From positions 392,947 through 456,946 of the forward strand of contig NZ_JSYZ01000004.1 in NCBI RefSeq assembly GCF_001293465.1: a DNA stretch of 64,000 bases. Direction: 5' to 3'. Below, in pieces: positions 38,258 through 46,370 of the stretch. Source of the DNA: Pseudomonas asplenii (GTDB lineage Bacteria > Pseudomonadota > Gammaproteobacteria > Pseudomonadales > Pseudomonadaceae). Position 1 is the first letter of the stretch. Each line of letters starts with the position of its first letter. The position numbers were made by a program, and so were the translations under genes. Under the pieces are notes generated by a model, which was not told the origin of the DNA, did not search any database, and saw nothing but the letters and a program-made list of their open reading frames with translations.

Positions 38258-39469
38258 TCAGAATGAGTAGGACAACTCGACGCTGACATGGGAATCGCCC
38301 GAGAGCGCCTCCCAGGTGTCATCGCTGCCGGAACTGTCGATGTAGACGGCACTCAGGCCGGCACGCAGGGCATCGCTCAAGCCAAGGTCCAGAGACGCGT
38401 TGATCATGTTGTTTTTCGCATCGCTGGCTTGTGCGGTAAATCCAAGAAATACCGAAGAGAGATAGCGGTCGTTGAACTGCAGGCGCCCCCCCAGCAGGAA
38501 CTTGCGATCAAAGATGCTCACCGGTGCCAGCGCCTTGTCACGGTCACGGTGGTACTCCCCGATCAGGCTCAGGTCAGCCTCGCCCAATACCCGATTGATC
38601 GCATACTCCACACCCACCGACAGCTTCCTGGAGTTGTAGTCGCTGTCCGAGACCCGCTGGTCGAGCGCCTCCAGCTTGTACAGCCACTGGCCGTCCACCC
38701 AGATGGCATCCAGGCCCCACTGGCTGACCTCGGTGTATTGGGCGACCAGGCTCTCGCCCTCCTGGCGAAACGCCGGCGTGCGATTGGTGCCCTTGAAGTA
38801 ACTCAGGCCGATATCCAGGTCCGAGAGGGACATGAAGTAGCGTGCGGCAATGTCCAGGCTGTCCGGATTGCCGCCATGAATGTACTCGGCCGTCGGCCGC
38901 ACCCGATAGGGTGCAAACCGCGACGGTTCGGCATAGAACTGTGTCGGTTCGAAGCCGTCCAGCAGGTACAGACTCAGGTGTCCGGGCCCCATCAGGCTGC
39001 CCAGCTTCAGTGCTTTCTGCGAGAGTTTCTCTTCCGGCTGCAGGCCATCGAGGTTGTCATAGGTGTTGATCACATCGACCAACTGGCGAGTCTCCATCAC
39101 CCCCCAATGCTCCTTGATCCGTCCCAGCTTGGCTTCGCGACCCTCCTGTTCCAGCAGCAGATACAGCTCGTCCCAATAGAACGACGGGCGCGGGTCCCGG
39201 TCACTGCTCGACAGATAGCGTGGGTTGGCCACCACCCGCATGCGCAGCGAATCCCAGCTGTCCACGTACTGGTAATCCACGCCAAACTCCCGAGTGACCG
39301 GCAATTCGCTCTCCTCAAGCTCAGTGGCCGGGTCGGAGGGAAAGTAGTAGCCCTTGATCGCGAGCTTGCCGGCTAGCGAATGCTCCGCTTGCGCAGCCGC
39401 GTCGTACCCGGACATGAGCAGCGCCGCGGCCAGTGGCCAGGTCCATGGGTGGCGGACGCCGTCGGTCAT
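38258..39469 (-). CDS. Outer-membrane beta-barrel of the export set
   Basis: Protein of 403 residues with a signal peptide (LAAALLMSGYDAAAQA) and alternating strands ending in aromatic SYSF, as in outer-membrane barrels. It groups with the large barrels found next to LolA-like and MMPL genes. Start ATG at 39469 overlaps the LolA-like stop; the frame upstream is not protein-like. It should provide the outer-membrane part of a transport route for the product or a precursor. Confidence 0.75.
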   Translation of the reverse strand: MTDGVRHPWTWPLAAALLMSGYDAAAQAEHSLAGKLAIKGYYFPSDPATELEESELPVTREFGVDYQYVDSWDSLRMRVVANPRYLSSSDRDPRPSFYWDELYLLLEQEGREAKLGRIKEHWGVMETRQLVDVINTYDNLDGLQPEEKLSQKALKLGSLMGPGHLSLYLLDGFEPTQFYAEPSRFAPYRVRPTAEYIHGGNPDSLDIAARYFMSLSDLDIGLSYFKGTNRTPAFRQEGESLVAQYTEVSQWGLDAIWVDGQWLYKLEALDQRVSDSDYNSRKLSVGVEYAINRVLGEADLSLIGEYHRDRDKALAPVSIFDRKFLLGGRLQFNDRYLSSVFLGFTAQASDAKNNMINASLDLGLSDALRAGLSAVYIDSSGSDDTWEALSGDSHVSVELSYSF

Positions 39470-40269
39470 TGGGTCAGGTTCCCCAGCCGGGCAGGCTCGA
39501 ACGCCTCCTCCTTGATCCCGGTACGAAATTGCACGTCGGAACTGACCAGGACCGTCTGGCGACCGGTGATATGGTTGACCATGCTCATCTTCAGCGCCCG
39601 CCAGTAGCGGTTCAGGAACAGCTGGTAGCCATCCAGGCTCAGGGTCTTGAACAGCGTCCCCTTGCGGTCGTAGTACTGGGTCTTCATCTGCCGGAAATCG
39701 TGCTTGTCGTACCAGACCTCGATCGCGGAATAACCCGAGTAGGGATAAAGAGGGATTTGCTTGACCACCGCACACTCGGACTGACCGCACGCCTCGTCAC
39801 GCAGCCACTCGTAGTCGTAGTTGCCCACCTCCATCGAGCCGATGTCCTCATAGGAGAACTCGCTGCCGGAGAACGAACCGGAGCGGTCTGCGGCAGCGAC
39901 TCGCTTGACCCGTCGCAGGCTTGGCAGGTACAGCCAGACCTGGTCACCCTCCATGATCTTGGAATGGATCAGCACCCGGGAATTCTTGATGTTCTCGGGG
40001 GCTTCGAAGGTCAGCAGTACCTTGTCGCCCACCTGCTTGTCGGCCATTTCGAAGCTGTTCATGCGCATGAAGCGATCGGTGCTGGCACCGCCCTTCTCCA
40101 CCAGGGTCAGGCGGATCCTGGCTGAAGTGTCCTGGTAGCCCTCATCGCTGTCGCGCCACTTCTGGGCGTAATGCCGTCCCAGGTCCTGGGCCTGTCCCGC
40201 ATGGGCGGCAACAGACGACAGCGCGGTTGCCATCGACAGGCAGGCGACCATGAAGAGATTGCGGTTCAT
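39466..40269 (-). CDS. LolA-like outer-membrane lipoprotein-sorting protein
   Basis: Periplasmic protein of 267 residues with a signal peptide cleaved near AAHAGQA. The family pattern VWLYLPSLRRVKRV then SGSFSGSEFSYEDI is clear. LolA-like folds carry hydrophobic cargo across the periplasm. Start ATG at 40269 with AAGGAAA upstream. It sits between MMPL and barrel genes, so the three likely act together. Confidence 0.85.
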   Translation of the reverse strand: MNRNLFMVACLSMATALSSVAAHAGQAQDLGRHYAQKWRDSDEGYQDTSARIRLTLVEKGGASTDRFMRMNSFEMADKQVGDKVLLTFEAPENIKNSRVLIHSKIMEGDQVWLYLPSLRRVKRVAAADRSGSFSGSEFSYEDIGSMEVGNYDYEWLRDEACGQSECAVVKQIPLYPYSGYSAIEVWYDKHDFRQMKTQYYDRKGTLFKTLSLDGYQLFLNRYWRALKMSMVNHITGRQTVLVSSDVQFRTGIKEEAFEPARLGNLTQ

Positions 40270-40309
40270 TCTGACTTTCCTTGTATAGGGTGGCGACTGG
40301 GAGAACGAT

Positions 40310-42637
40310 TCATGCCTGGCGCACAGCGAGCCCGGCTGCGGCTCGTCCCCAGAGGTAGCGATCAAAGGTCAACAGCACCAATGGCAGGCACAACGCATCG
40401 AATATCAGGCCGAGGAAGATCGCGATGGCAGCCAGCAGGCCGAAATCGGCGTTCATGGAGAACGGCGAAAGCGTCATGACCAGGAAGCCCGAGGCCAGAA
40501 TCACGGCATTGGCGAACACCGACGGCAGTACGTGCTGATAGGTCGAGCGCAGCGCCTCGCGCGGCGGCTGGCCATGTTCCAGGCGCTGGGCCTTGTAGTG
40601 GCTCATCAGGTGGATGGTGGCCTCGACAATCAGCCCGTAGGCCACGACACAGACGTTGATCGCGGCGGTATTGACCTCGCCCCGCATCAGCCCCCAGAGA
40701 CCGAACATGACGAAAAACGGAAACACGTTGGGCAGCAGGCTGATCAACCCCAGCGGCACATTGCGCAGGAACAGGGCCACCATCAAGGTGATGCTCACCA
40801 GTTCGAACAGCAGGCCATCGACCATGTACTCGATACTGATGTGGGTGAGGTTGGCAAAGACCACCGCCTCGCCCGTGCCCACGCCCGGTACCAGGGCGGT
40901 ACGGTCGGCATGGGTGTTCCACCAGGCGTCGGCACGGGCCTTGATATCGCGGATCTGCTGGGTATCCAGGCGCGTCAATGTAATGACCACCCGCGTGGCC
41001 GACTTGTCGATGTTGATCTGGTTGCTCAGGTCCAGGCCAAACGGCAGTGACATCTCGTAGACCAGCAGCATCTGCGCTGCGAGCGCCGGGTCCTGCGGCA
41101 GTCGGTACGCCTCGGCGCGCCCACCGTCCATGGTCTGGTTGAGCTTCTTGATGGCATCGCTGAGGGTGGTGACCGAGTCGACCTCTTTCTGCGTGCGCAA
41201 CCACTGGGCAAAACGATCAAGCTCGGCCAGGAAACGGGGGTCGGAAATGTCCCCGCGACTGGACGTGGCGACATACTCCAGGCGATAGATACCCGAGAGG
41301 TTGTCCATGGCGAATTCGGTCGCAGTGCGCACCGGGATGCTGGTATCGAAGTTCTCGACGATCCGGTCGTTGATCAGGTTCTTGCTGGCCGGACCAAGCG
41401 CCAGCAGGAACACGGCCACGAAGCCGAGCAACCACAGCTTGGGCCGACGCAGCAAAGGCTCCATGTACAAGTAGTAGCGACGGCTGGCGGCCCCCTCGAG
41501 CGGCTTGAGGCGCAACAACGGAATCAGGACCGCCGAGACCGCAACCGAGACGACCAGGGCCATCACCGCACCGATCGCGGCCAGCACCCCGAACTCCTTG
41601 TAGGGCGGTGAGGCGGCAAACACCAACGAGTAGAACCCGACGGCGTTGGTCGCGGTACCGATGGCAATCGGCTTGACCGTCTCACGAATGGCCGCGCAGG
41701 CCAGGTCCACACGGCGGTTTCCGTACTGGCCACTCTTCTGTCGAGCGGCCGAAATCATATGCATGATCTCCGCCACCGACGTGGCCAGCACGATGGTTGG
41801 CAGCAGCCCGGTCAGCGCCGTGGCCTCGAATCCAAGCCAGCCGCTGGCGCCCAGGGTCGCGGCAGTGGCCATGGTGATCGCCACCAACACCACCAGCAAG
41901 GCACCCAGACTGCGCAACATCAGTACACTGGCCAGCAGGATGATTGCGTACATCAGCGGCGTGAGGACGGCCATGTCCTGCTGCGAAGCTTCGGGGTACG
42001 CCGCTTCGACGGCTGCCAGTCCGGTCAGGTGGATCTGCAGATGGGGATTGGCCTGACGGAAGGCATCGACCATCGTACGCGCCCGGGTGGTCGCGTCGAT
42101 GGCCGCATCGAGGGTCTGGGGCGGGAACTGCAGCGTGACCAGCACACCAGCGGTCTGGCCATCAGCCGAGACCAGGCGCTTGACCAACTCAATGTCGTTG
42201 CGCCCAAGGCGCTCCATCAAGGCGATGTGCGAGTCCGTCAGATCCGCCGGCTCACGTACCAGTTCATCGACATGGACCGTATCGCCCTCGGCAAAGACAT
42301 GCTGGAAGTTGGTCACCGAATCGACACGATAGGCGTGCGGGATCATCCAGGCCTGTTCAGTCAGCGCATGCAACTGCTCCAGGTCTCGGCGGTTGAACAG
42401 GCTGCCCTCGGGGTTCTTGATCACGAACAGGAGCGTGTCGGACTTGCCGAATTGACGATGCAAGGCATCCAGTTGTTCGACGGTTTTCTCGCCCTCCGGA
42501 AAGAACGATCGATAGTCGGCAGCGAACCGTATTTGCGTCATCCCCCACGACATCGCCAGCACCAGCACGGTGACCGCCAGGAACAACACATGGCGGTAGC
42601 GTTTGAGCAGGAGCTCGAATTTTTCTCCGGACATCAT
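40310..42637 (-). CDS. RND/MMPL-family exporter
   Basis: Inner-membrane protein of 775 residues in two halves, each with one membrane segment, a large periplasmic loop and a five-segment bundle. Features are FFPEGEKTVEQLDALHRQFG after the first segment and the repeated LASVLMLRSLGALLVV-type and FLGLIFDALCLPLVLL-type bundles. These exporters move hydrophobic molecules, often with LolA-like partners as here. ATG overlaps the APS kinase stop (TGATG). Confidence 0.88.
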   Translation of the reverse strand: MMSGEKFELLLKRYRHVLFLAVTVLVLAMSWGMTQIRFAADYRSFFPEGEKTVEQLDALHRQFGKSDTLLFVIKNPEGSLFNRRDLEQLHALTEQAWMIPHAYRVDSVTNFQHVFAEGDTVHVDELVREPADLTDSHIALMERLGRNDIELVKRLVSADGQTAGVLVTLQFPPQTLDAAIDATTRARTMVDAFRQANPHLQIHLTGLAAVEAAYPEASQQDMAVLTPLMYAIILLASVLMLRSLGALLVVLVAITMATAATLGASGWLGFEATALTGLLPTIVLATSVAEIMHMISAARQKSGQYGNRRVDLACAAIRETVKPIAIGTATNAVGFYSLVFAASPPYKEFGVLAAIGAVMALVVSVAVSAVLIPLLRLKPLEGAASRRYYLYMEPLLRRPKLWLLGFVAVFLLALGPASKNLINDRIVENFDTSIPVRTATEFAMDNLSGIYRLEYVATSSRGDISDPRFLAELDRFAQWLRTQKEVDSVTTLSDAIKKLNQTMDGGRAEAYRLPQDPALAAQMLLVYEMSLPFGLDLSNQINIDKSATRVVITLTRLDTQQIRDIKARADAWWNTHADRTALVPGVGTGEAVVFANLTHISIEYMVDGLLFELVSITLMVALFLRNVPLGLISLLPNVFPFFVMFGLWGLMRGEVNTAAINVCVVAYGLIVEATIHLMSHYKAQRLEHGQPPREALRSTYQHVLPSVFANAVILASGFLVMTLSPFSMNADFGLLAAIAIFLGLIFDALCLPLVLLTFDRYLWGRAAAGLAVRQA

Positions 42638-43254
42638 CAGGCACCTTTCCTTTCGCCAACGGGGGCCGGGGAACAGCAACGCTCGATGATGGCGAGTACC
42701 TGCAGGACGCCCTCATCGACCGTACACCGCTCACTCTGCACAACACACTCGCAGTCACGTGGCGGTTCGTAGGCGCTGTCTATTCCGGTAAAACCGGGCA
42801 AGTCACCGCGACGGGCGCGCTGATACAGCCCCTTGGGGTCACGTGACTCGCAGACTTGCAGTGGCGTGGCCACATGCACCTCAATGAAACGCCCCGCTGC
42901 AAATAGCGCCCGGGCAGCCTGGCGATCCTCGGCAAAAGGCGAGATCGCGCTTACCAGGACAATGAAACCGCTGTCATGGAACAGCCTGGCCACCTCGCCC
43001 AGGCGCCTGACATTCTCCTTGCGATCCCCGGCACTGAAGCCCAGATCACGATTGAGACCGACGCGCAGGTCGTCACCATCGAGCACTCGGGCACGTGCCC
43101 CTGACTGCAACAGGCGCTGCTCGATACCCCGCGCCAATGTGGTCTTGCCCGAACCGGACAAACCCGTGAACCACACGCACAGGGGCAGGTGGCTGCCCGC
43201 CAGTGCCGCCTCCGGCCAAGGGTGCAGGTTGCCGCTCGCTTTCACGTTGCTCAT
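42637..43254 (-). CDS. Adenylylsulfate (APS) kinase
   Basis: Kinase of 205 residues that turns APS into PAPS. P-loop FTGLSGSGKTT, DGDDLRVGLNRDLGFS, ISPFAEDRQAARALF and DPKGLYQRARRGDLPGFTGID are all intact, so it should be active. No ATP sulfurylase is nearby; APS would come from housekeeping CysDN. A dedicated PAPS source together with the sulfotransferase at 51.8 kb argues for sulfonation of an intermediate. ATG at 43254 is preferred (AGGAAAT upstream). Confidence 0.9.
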   Translation of the reverse strand: MSNVKASGNLHPWPEAALAGSHLPLCVWFTGLSGSGKTTLARGIEQRLLQSGARARVLDGDDLRVGLNRDLGFSAGDRKENVRRLGEVARLFHDSGFIVLVSAISPFAEDRQAARALFAAGRFIEVHVATPLQVCESRDPKGLYQRARRGDLPGFTGIDSAYEPPRDCECVVQSERCTVDEGVLQVLAIIERCCSPAPVGERKGA

Positions 43255-43271
43255 TGAGATTTCCTGTACGT

Positions 43272-43889
43272 TCATTCGTAGGCCGAGCGGATGACCCGGC
43301 AGGGATTGCCCGCAGCGACGACGCCCGGTGCGATCGAACGGGTGACGACGCTGCCGGCGCCGATCACGCTGCCCTCGCCCACCTCGACACCGCCCAGCAG
43401 GATCGCGCCGGCGCCGATCCAGACATCGTTGCCCACCCTGATCGGGTCGGCTCGCAGCACACATTTGCGTTCTCCCTCGACCTCCACGGTGCGTTGTGCC
43501 GGGTGCACGGGGTGACGGGTGGTGATCATCTGCACATTGGGCGAGACGTAGACCCGGTCACCGATCTCGATCCGGTTGCCATCGAGCAGCGTGCAATTGA
43601 CGTTGATGTACACGTCGTCGCCGATCTCGATGTGCGCGCCGTAATCACACTGCAACCCCGGCTCGATCCAGCTGCCCTGGCCGAAGCGGCCCAGCAGTTG
43701 CGCGAGCAGCGCCTGCCGCTCGTCGTACGCCGAGGGGCTGGCCTGGTTGAAACGCTGAATCAGCCCCTGGGCCCGCAGATGCAGGCGGGTCAGATCAAGG
43801 CTGGGCGAGTGGAACCACTGGCCCGCCAACATGCGCTGGCGTGTGCTGGCGAACGCCTGGGCGCTCACCTCGGTTTCCTGGACATCCAT
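43272..43889 (-). CDS. Left-handed beta-helix O-acetyltransferase (Maa/NodL type)
   Basis: Acetyltransferase of 205 residues with a hexapeptide-repeat helix. Signature parts are DYGAHIEIGDDVYINVNCTL, a catalytic His in TTRHPVHP and VWIGAGAILLGGVEVGEGSV. Members use acetyl-CoA to acetylate sugars or drugs. Possible roles are tailoring of the amino sugar or product self-protection. AGGAGCT precedes the ATG at 43889. Confidence 0.85.
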   Translation of the reverse strand: MDVQETEVSAQAFASTRQRMLAGQWFHSPSLDLTRLHLRAQGLIQRFNQASPSAYDERQALLAQLLGRFGQGSWIEPGLQCDYGAHIEIGDDVYINVNCTLLDGNRIEIGDRVYVSPNVQMITTRHPVHPAQRTVEVEGERKCVLRADPIRVGNDVWIGAGAILLGGVEVGEGSVIGAGSVVTRSIAPGVVAAGNPCRVIRSAYE

Positions 43890-43916
43890 GCTGGAGCTCC
43901 TGCGCACTGGGCTGCT

Positions 43917-44669
43917 TCAAGGGGTAAAGGGTTTTTCGAAGACCGAGATATGCTTGAAGGCCCCGGCCACGAACGGGCTCCTGTCCCAGCCGGCCCACCG
44001 ATGGACCCGCCGCAGTCCCGCCAGACGCGCCATCAGATCGAGCTCGGCGGGCCAGGCGTAGCGCAACTCCACCGGAATGACCTGCGTCCCCTGGCCATCC
44101 AGGCGGATGAAACGACAGCTGATGCGCTGAGCAATCGGCTCCAGGCGAGAGGCCTCCAGCAGCACCTCATTGCGCTCCAGGCCACCGACATACACCGGCT
44201 GGTCCTTGCCATAACGGCTCAGGTCGGGGTTGAAGGCCTCGATCACCAGCCGCCCACCAGGCTTGAGCAGACCGCTGGCTGCCTGGAAGCAGTTGACCTG
44301 GTCATCCTGCGACAACAGCAGGAAAAGCGAGCTGAACGTACAGAACGCCATCTGGAAGGGGCCGCCGCCAACACCTTCGAGGGTTGAAAAATCGGCCAGG
44401 GTCGTCGGTACCGCGTTACCACCGGGTTTCAGGCGCAGCTTGTCGAGCATCGCTGGCGAGGCGTCGACCCCGTGCACGTCTACACCACGCTCGCGCATCG
44501 GCAAGGCAAAGCGCCCGGTGCCGATGCCCAGTTCCAGGACAGGTCCCTGCCCTGTGCACAGCTCGACCAGCGTATCGATGGCATTGTCCGCCGCTTCGCC
44601 ATACAACTCGTCGTAGACCGGAGCCAGGGTTTCCCCGTAGAAGCTTGGATCGTTCATTGATTTATTCAT
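43917..44669 (-). CDS. SAM-dependent methyltransferase
   Basis: Class I methyltransferase of 250 residues with motif I VLELGIGTGRFALPM, acidic loop HGVDASPAML and post-motif LLKPGGRLVIEAF. It methylates an O or N atom in a small molecule; mitomycin-type pathways include several such enzymes, but I cannot match it to one. Start ATG at 44669 has AGGAAAA upstream. Confidence 0.85.
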   Translation of the reverse strand: MNKSMNDPSFYGETLAPVYDELYGEAADNAIDTLVELCTGQGPVLELGIGTGRFALPMRERGVDVHGVDASPAMLDKLRLKPGGNAVPTTLADFSTLEGVGGGPFQMAFCTFSSLFLLLSQDDQVNCFQAASGLLKPGGRLVIEAFNPDLSRYGKDQPVYVGGLERNEVLLEASRLEPIAQRISCRFIRLDGQGTQVIPVELRYAWPAELDLMARLAGLRRVHRWAGWDRSPFVAGAFKHISVFEKPFTP

Positions 44670-44762
44670 GTCTTGGGTTTTCCTGGGCAAAAGCCTCCCC
44701 GACGGGGGATTTTCATCCCCCGCTGGGTTCAACGTTCAGTGGTTGTCGAACTCGGTTCGACG

Positions 44763-45116
44763 CTAGGAAAGCGCCTGCTTCACGTAGTCACCGAGGTGCT
44801 TGTCCTGCACGTCGGCCACGCTGCGCAGTTTGATGTGGCGACGAAACTTGCCACCGCCTTCGAGCACCCCGTGCGGGTCCTGGAAGGTGTAGCCCTGGCC
44901 AAACTCCACAGACACGTGTTCCTGGTAGGCATAGACGCCGCAGAACGGCGCCGCATGGGAAAAGATGATGCCGCCATACTTGACCATTTCGGACACGGTC
45001 CCGGCCACCTCCTCCACCACCGTACGCACCCGCTGGACGATCTCCAACATGGACTCGTGAGTCGTGGCCAGGTCATGCAGCAGCGCCGCAACGGCTTCAT
45101 CGCTCTGACGCGTCAT
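44763..45116 (-). CDS. DUF1801 small protein
   Basis: Protein of 117 residues. The pattern SEMVKYGGIIFSH and a C-terminal KLRSVADVQDKHLGDYVKQAL are typical of DUF1801 (YdhG-like) proteins, whose role is unknown. It lies between a VOC protein and a methyltransferase in unit A with a 93-base gap after it. Confidence 0.7.
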   Translation of the reverse strand: MTRQSDEAVAALLHDLATTHESMLEIVQRVRTVVEEVAGTVSEMVKYGGIIFSHAAPFCGVYAYQEHVSVEFGQGYTFQDPHGVLEGGGKFRRHIKLRSVADVQDKHLGDYVKQALS

Positions 45117-45159
45117 GATCGGTTTCCTTGCATGTCTGACTCCTCCTTGGACGTAGCGC

Positions 45160-45552
45160 TCACTGACCCACGGGCGAGCACAGTTCGATCAGGGTGCCGC
45201 TCGGGCAGCGTACGTACGACACCACCTGCCCCCAGGGTTTGCGGGTGACCGCCGCATGCTCGCTGGCACCGGCCGCCAGGGCCTTGTGGTGGGCAGCCTG
45301 GACATCGTCGGTCACCAGCGCGATCTCGATACCCAGCGGTTTATGCTTCGGTTCACAGAAGTGGTAGCCGCCCTCGCAGTTGGAGTCGGCCAGTTCCCGG
45401 CTGGCAAAGGCCAGGGTCGTCGCCCCGGTCTCCAGCTCGCCATAGTCACCGGAGTCATCGAGAAAGCGCGTGGCCAGGCCGAAGGCATCGCCGAAAAACG
45501 CCAGGGTCGCAGCGACATCAGGGACATAAACGATCGTGTATCCAAATTTCAC
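45160..45552 (-). CDS. VOC-family (glyoxalase/bleomycin-resistance fold) protein, copy 2
   Basis: Protein of 130 residues with the paired beta-alpha-beta-beta-beta VOC fold: YTIVYVPDVAATLAFFGDAFG at the start and YVRCPSGTLIELCSP at the end, both usual signatures. VOC proteins include drug-binding resistance proteins such as the mitomycin-binding MRD, and metal enzymes. Here GTG at 45552 overlaps the PPTase stop (GTGA). Product binding for self-resistance is an inference. Confidence 0.82.
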   Translation of the reverse strand: MKFGYTIVYVPDVAATLAFFGDAFGLATRFLDDSGDYGELETGATTLAFASRELADSNCEGGYHFCEPKHKPLGIEIALVTDDVQAAHHKALAAGASEHAAVTRKPWGQVVSYVRCPSGTLIELCSPVGQ

Positions 45553-46370
45553 AGTGTCACTCCTTGATTGGTGTATCTCATGTGGCCCGTCTCATCGTCA
45601 CCCGGATGGTGCTCGAGCCAGCGTGGATTGTCCCGGCATAAGCCGTAGCCCGCCAGCGCTGTGTCAACAAATGTACGAATCCTCATCGCTCGGGACGACC
45701 AGCCGGCCACGGCCAGCGAATAGCCATCGAGGCAATCGCTCGCGGCCAAATGCCAGCAAGCCTGCTCGGAACGCTTGCGCGTGCCGTGCCCTCGAGCGAT
45801 CCGCACCTGCCGCCAGTGCTGGCAGATGCCCAGGCCGGTGGCCTTGGCCCAGGCTTCCCTGAGGGTCCACAACCGGTAGAAATACGCCAGGCGCCGAGAC
45901 GGTGCGGTCCGACTCAACGCCCGCTGCTCGCCAACGCTGAAGAATCGCCGACACAGTGCCTGGACATCGCGTGGCTGATGCACCTCCACATCCACCCCGA
46001 CCGGGCTCGCCGACACGGCAAGCACCAACCAGCCCTGGCTATGCGAGAGGTTGAAGTGCAGCGACGGCTCCTGGGGCCCCAACAGCCTGGGCTTGCCATG
46101 CGGTCCCTGCCCCAGGGTGATGCGCGCCGGCTCACATTCCAGGTAGCGGGCCAGCACCTCTCTGAGCCAGCCATGACCGGTCAGGAACTGCTCGCGCCAA
46201 CCCAGGTCGACGCAGGTCTGGTAGCGGGCCTGCTCCTGAGGACCGAGCCACTGCAGATAACGCGCACGCGCAGGACGATGCATCCCTTCGGACAAGGACA
46301 GGCGCCATAGGTCGACGCATCCTGGGCCTGGCAGCGTCATCGCCACAGGTACCAGCGGGCAGGCAATCAT
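45549..46370 (-). CDS. Sfp-type 4'-phosphopantetheinyl transferase
   Basis: PPTase of 273 residues that arms the carrier domains of the NRPS, PCP and ACP. Motifs are HFNLSHSQGW, VGVDVEVHQPRD (Mg-binding Asp-Glu) and LWTLREAWAKATGLG. ATG at 46370 overlaps the NRPS stop (ATGA) and has GAGGAG upstream. An extended C-terminus follows the catalytic part. Confidence 0.92.
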   Translation of the reverse strand: MIACPLVPVAMTLPGPGCVDLWRLSLSEGMHRPARARYLQWLGPQEQARYQTCVDLGWREQFLTGHGWLREVLARYLECEPARITLGQGPHGKPRLLGPQEPSLHFNLSHSQGWLVLAVSASPVGVDVEVHQPRDVQALCRRFFSVGEQRALSRTAPSRRLAYFYRLWTLREAWAKATGLGICQHWRQVRIARGHGTRKRSEQACWHLAASDCLDGYSLAVAGWSSRAMRIRTFVDTALAGYGLCRDNPRWLEHHPGDDETGHMRYTNQGVTL

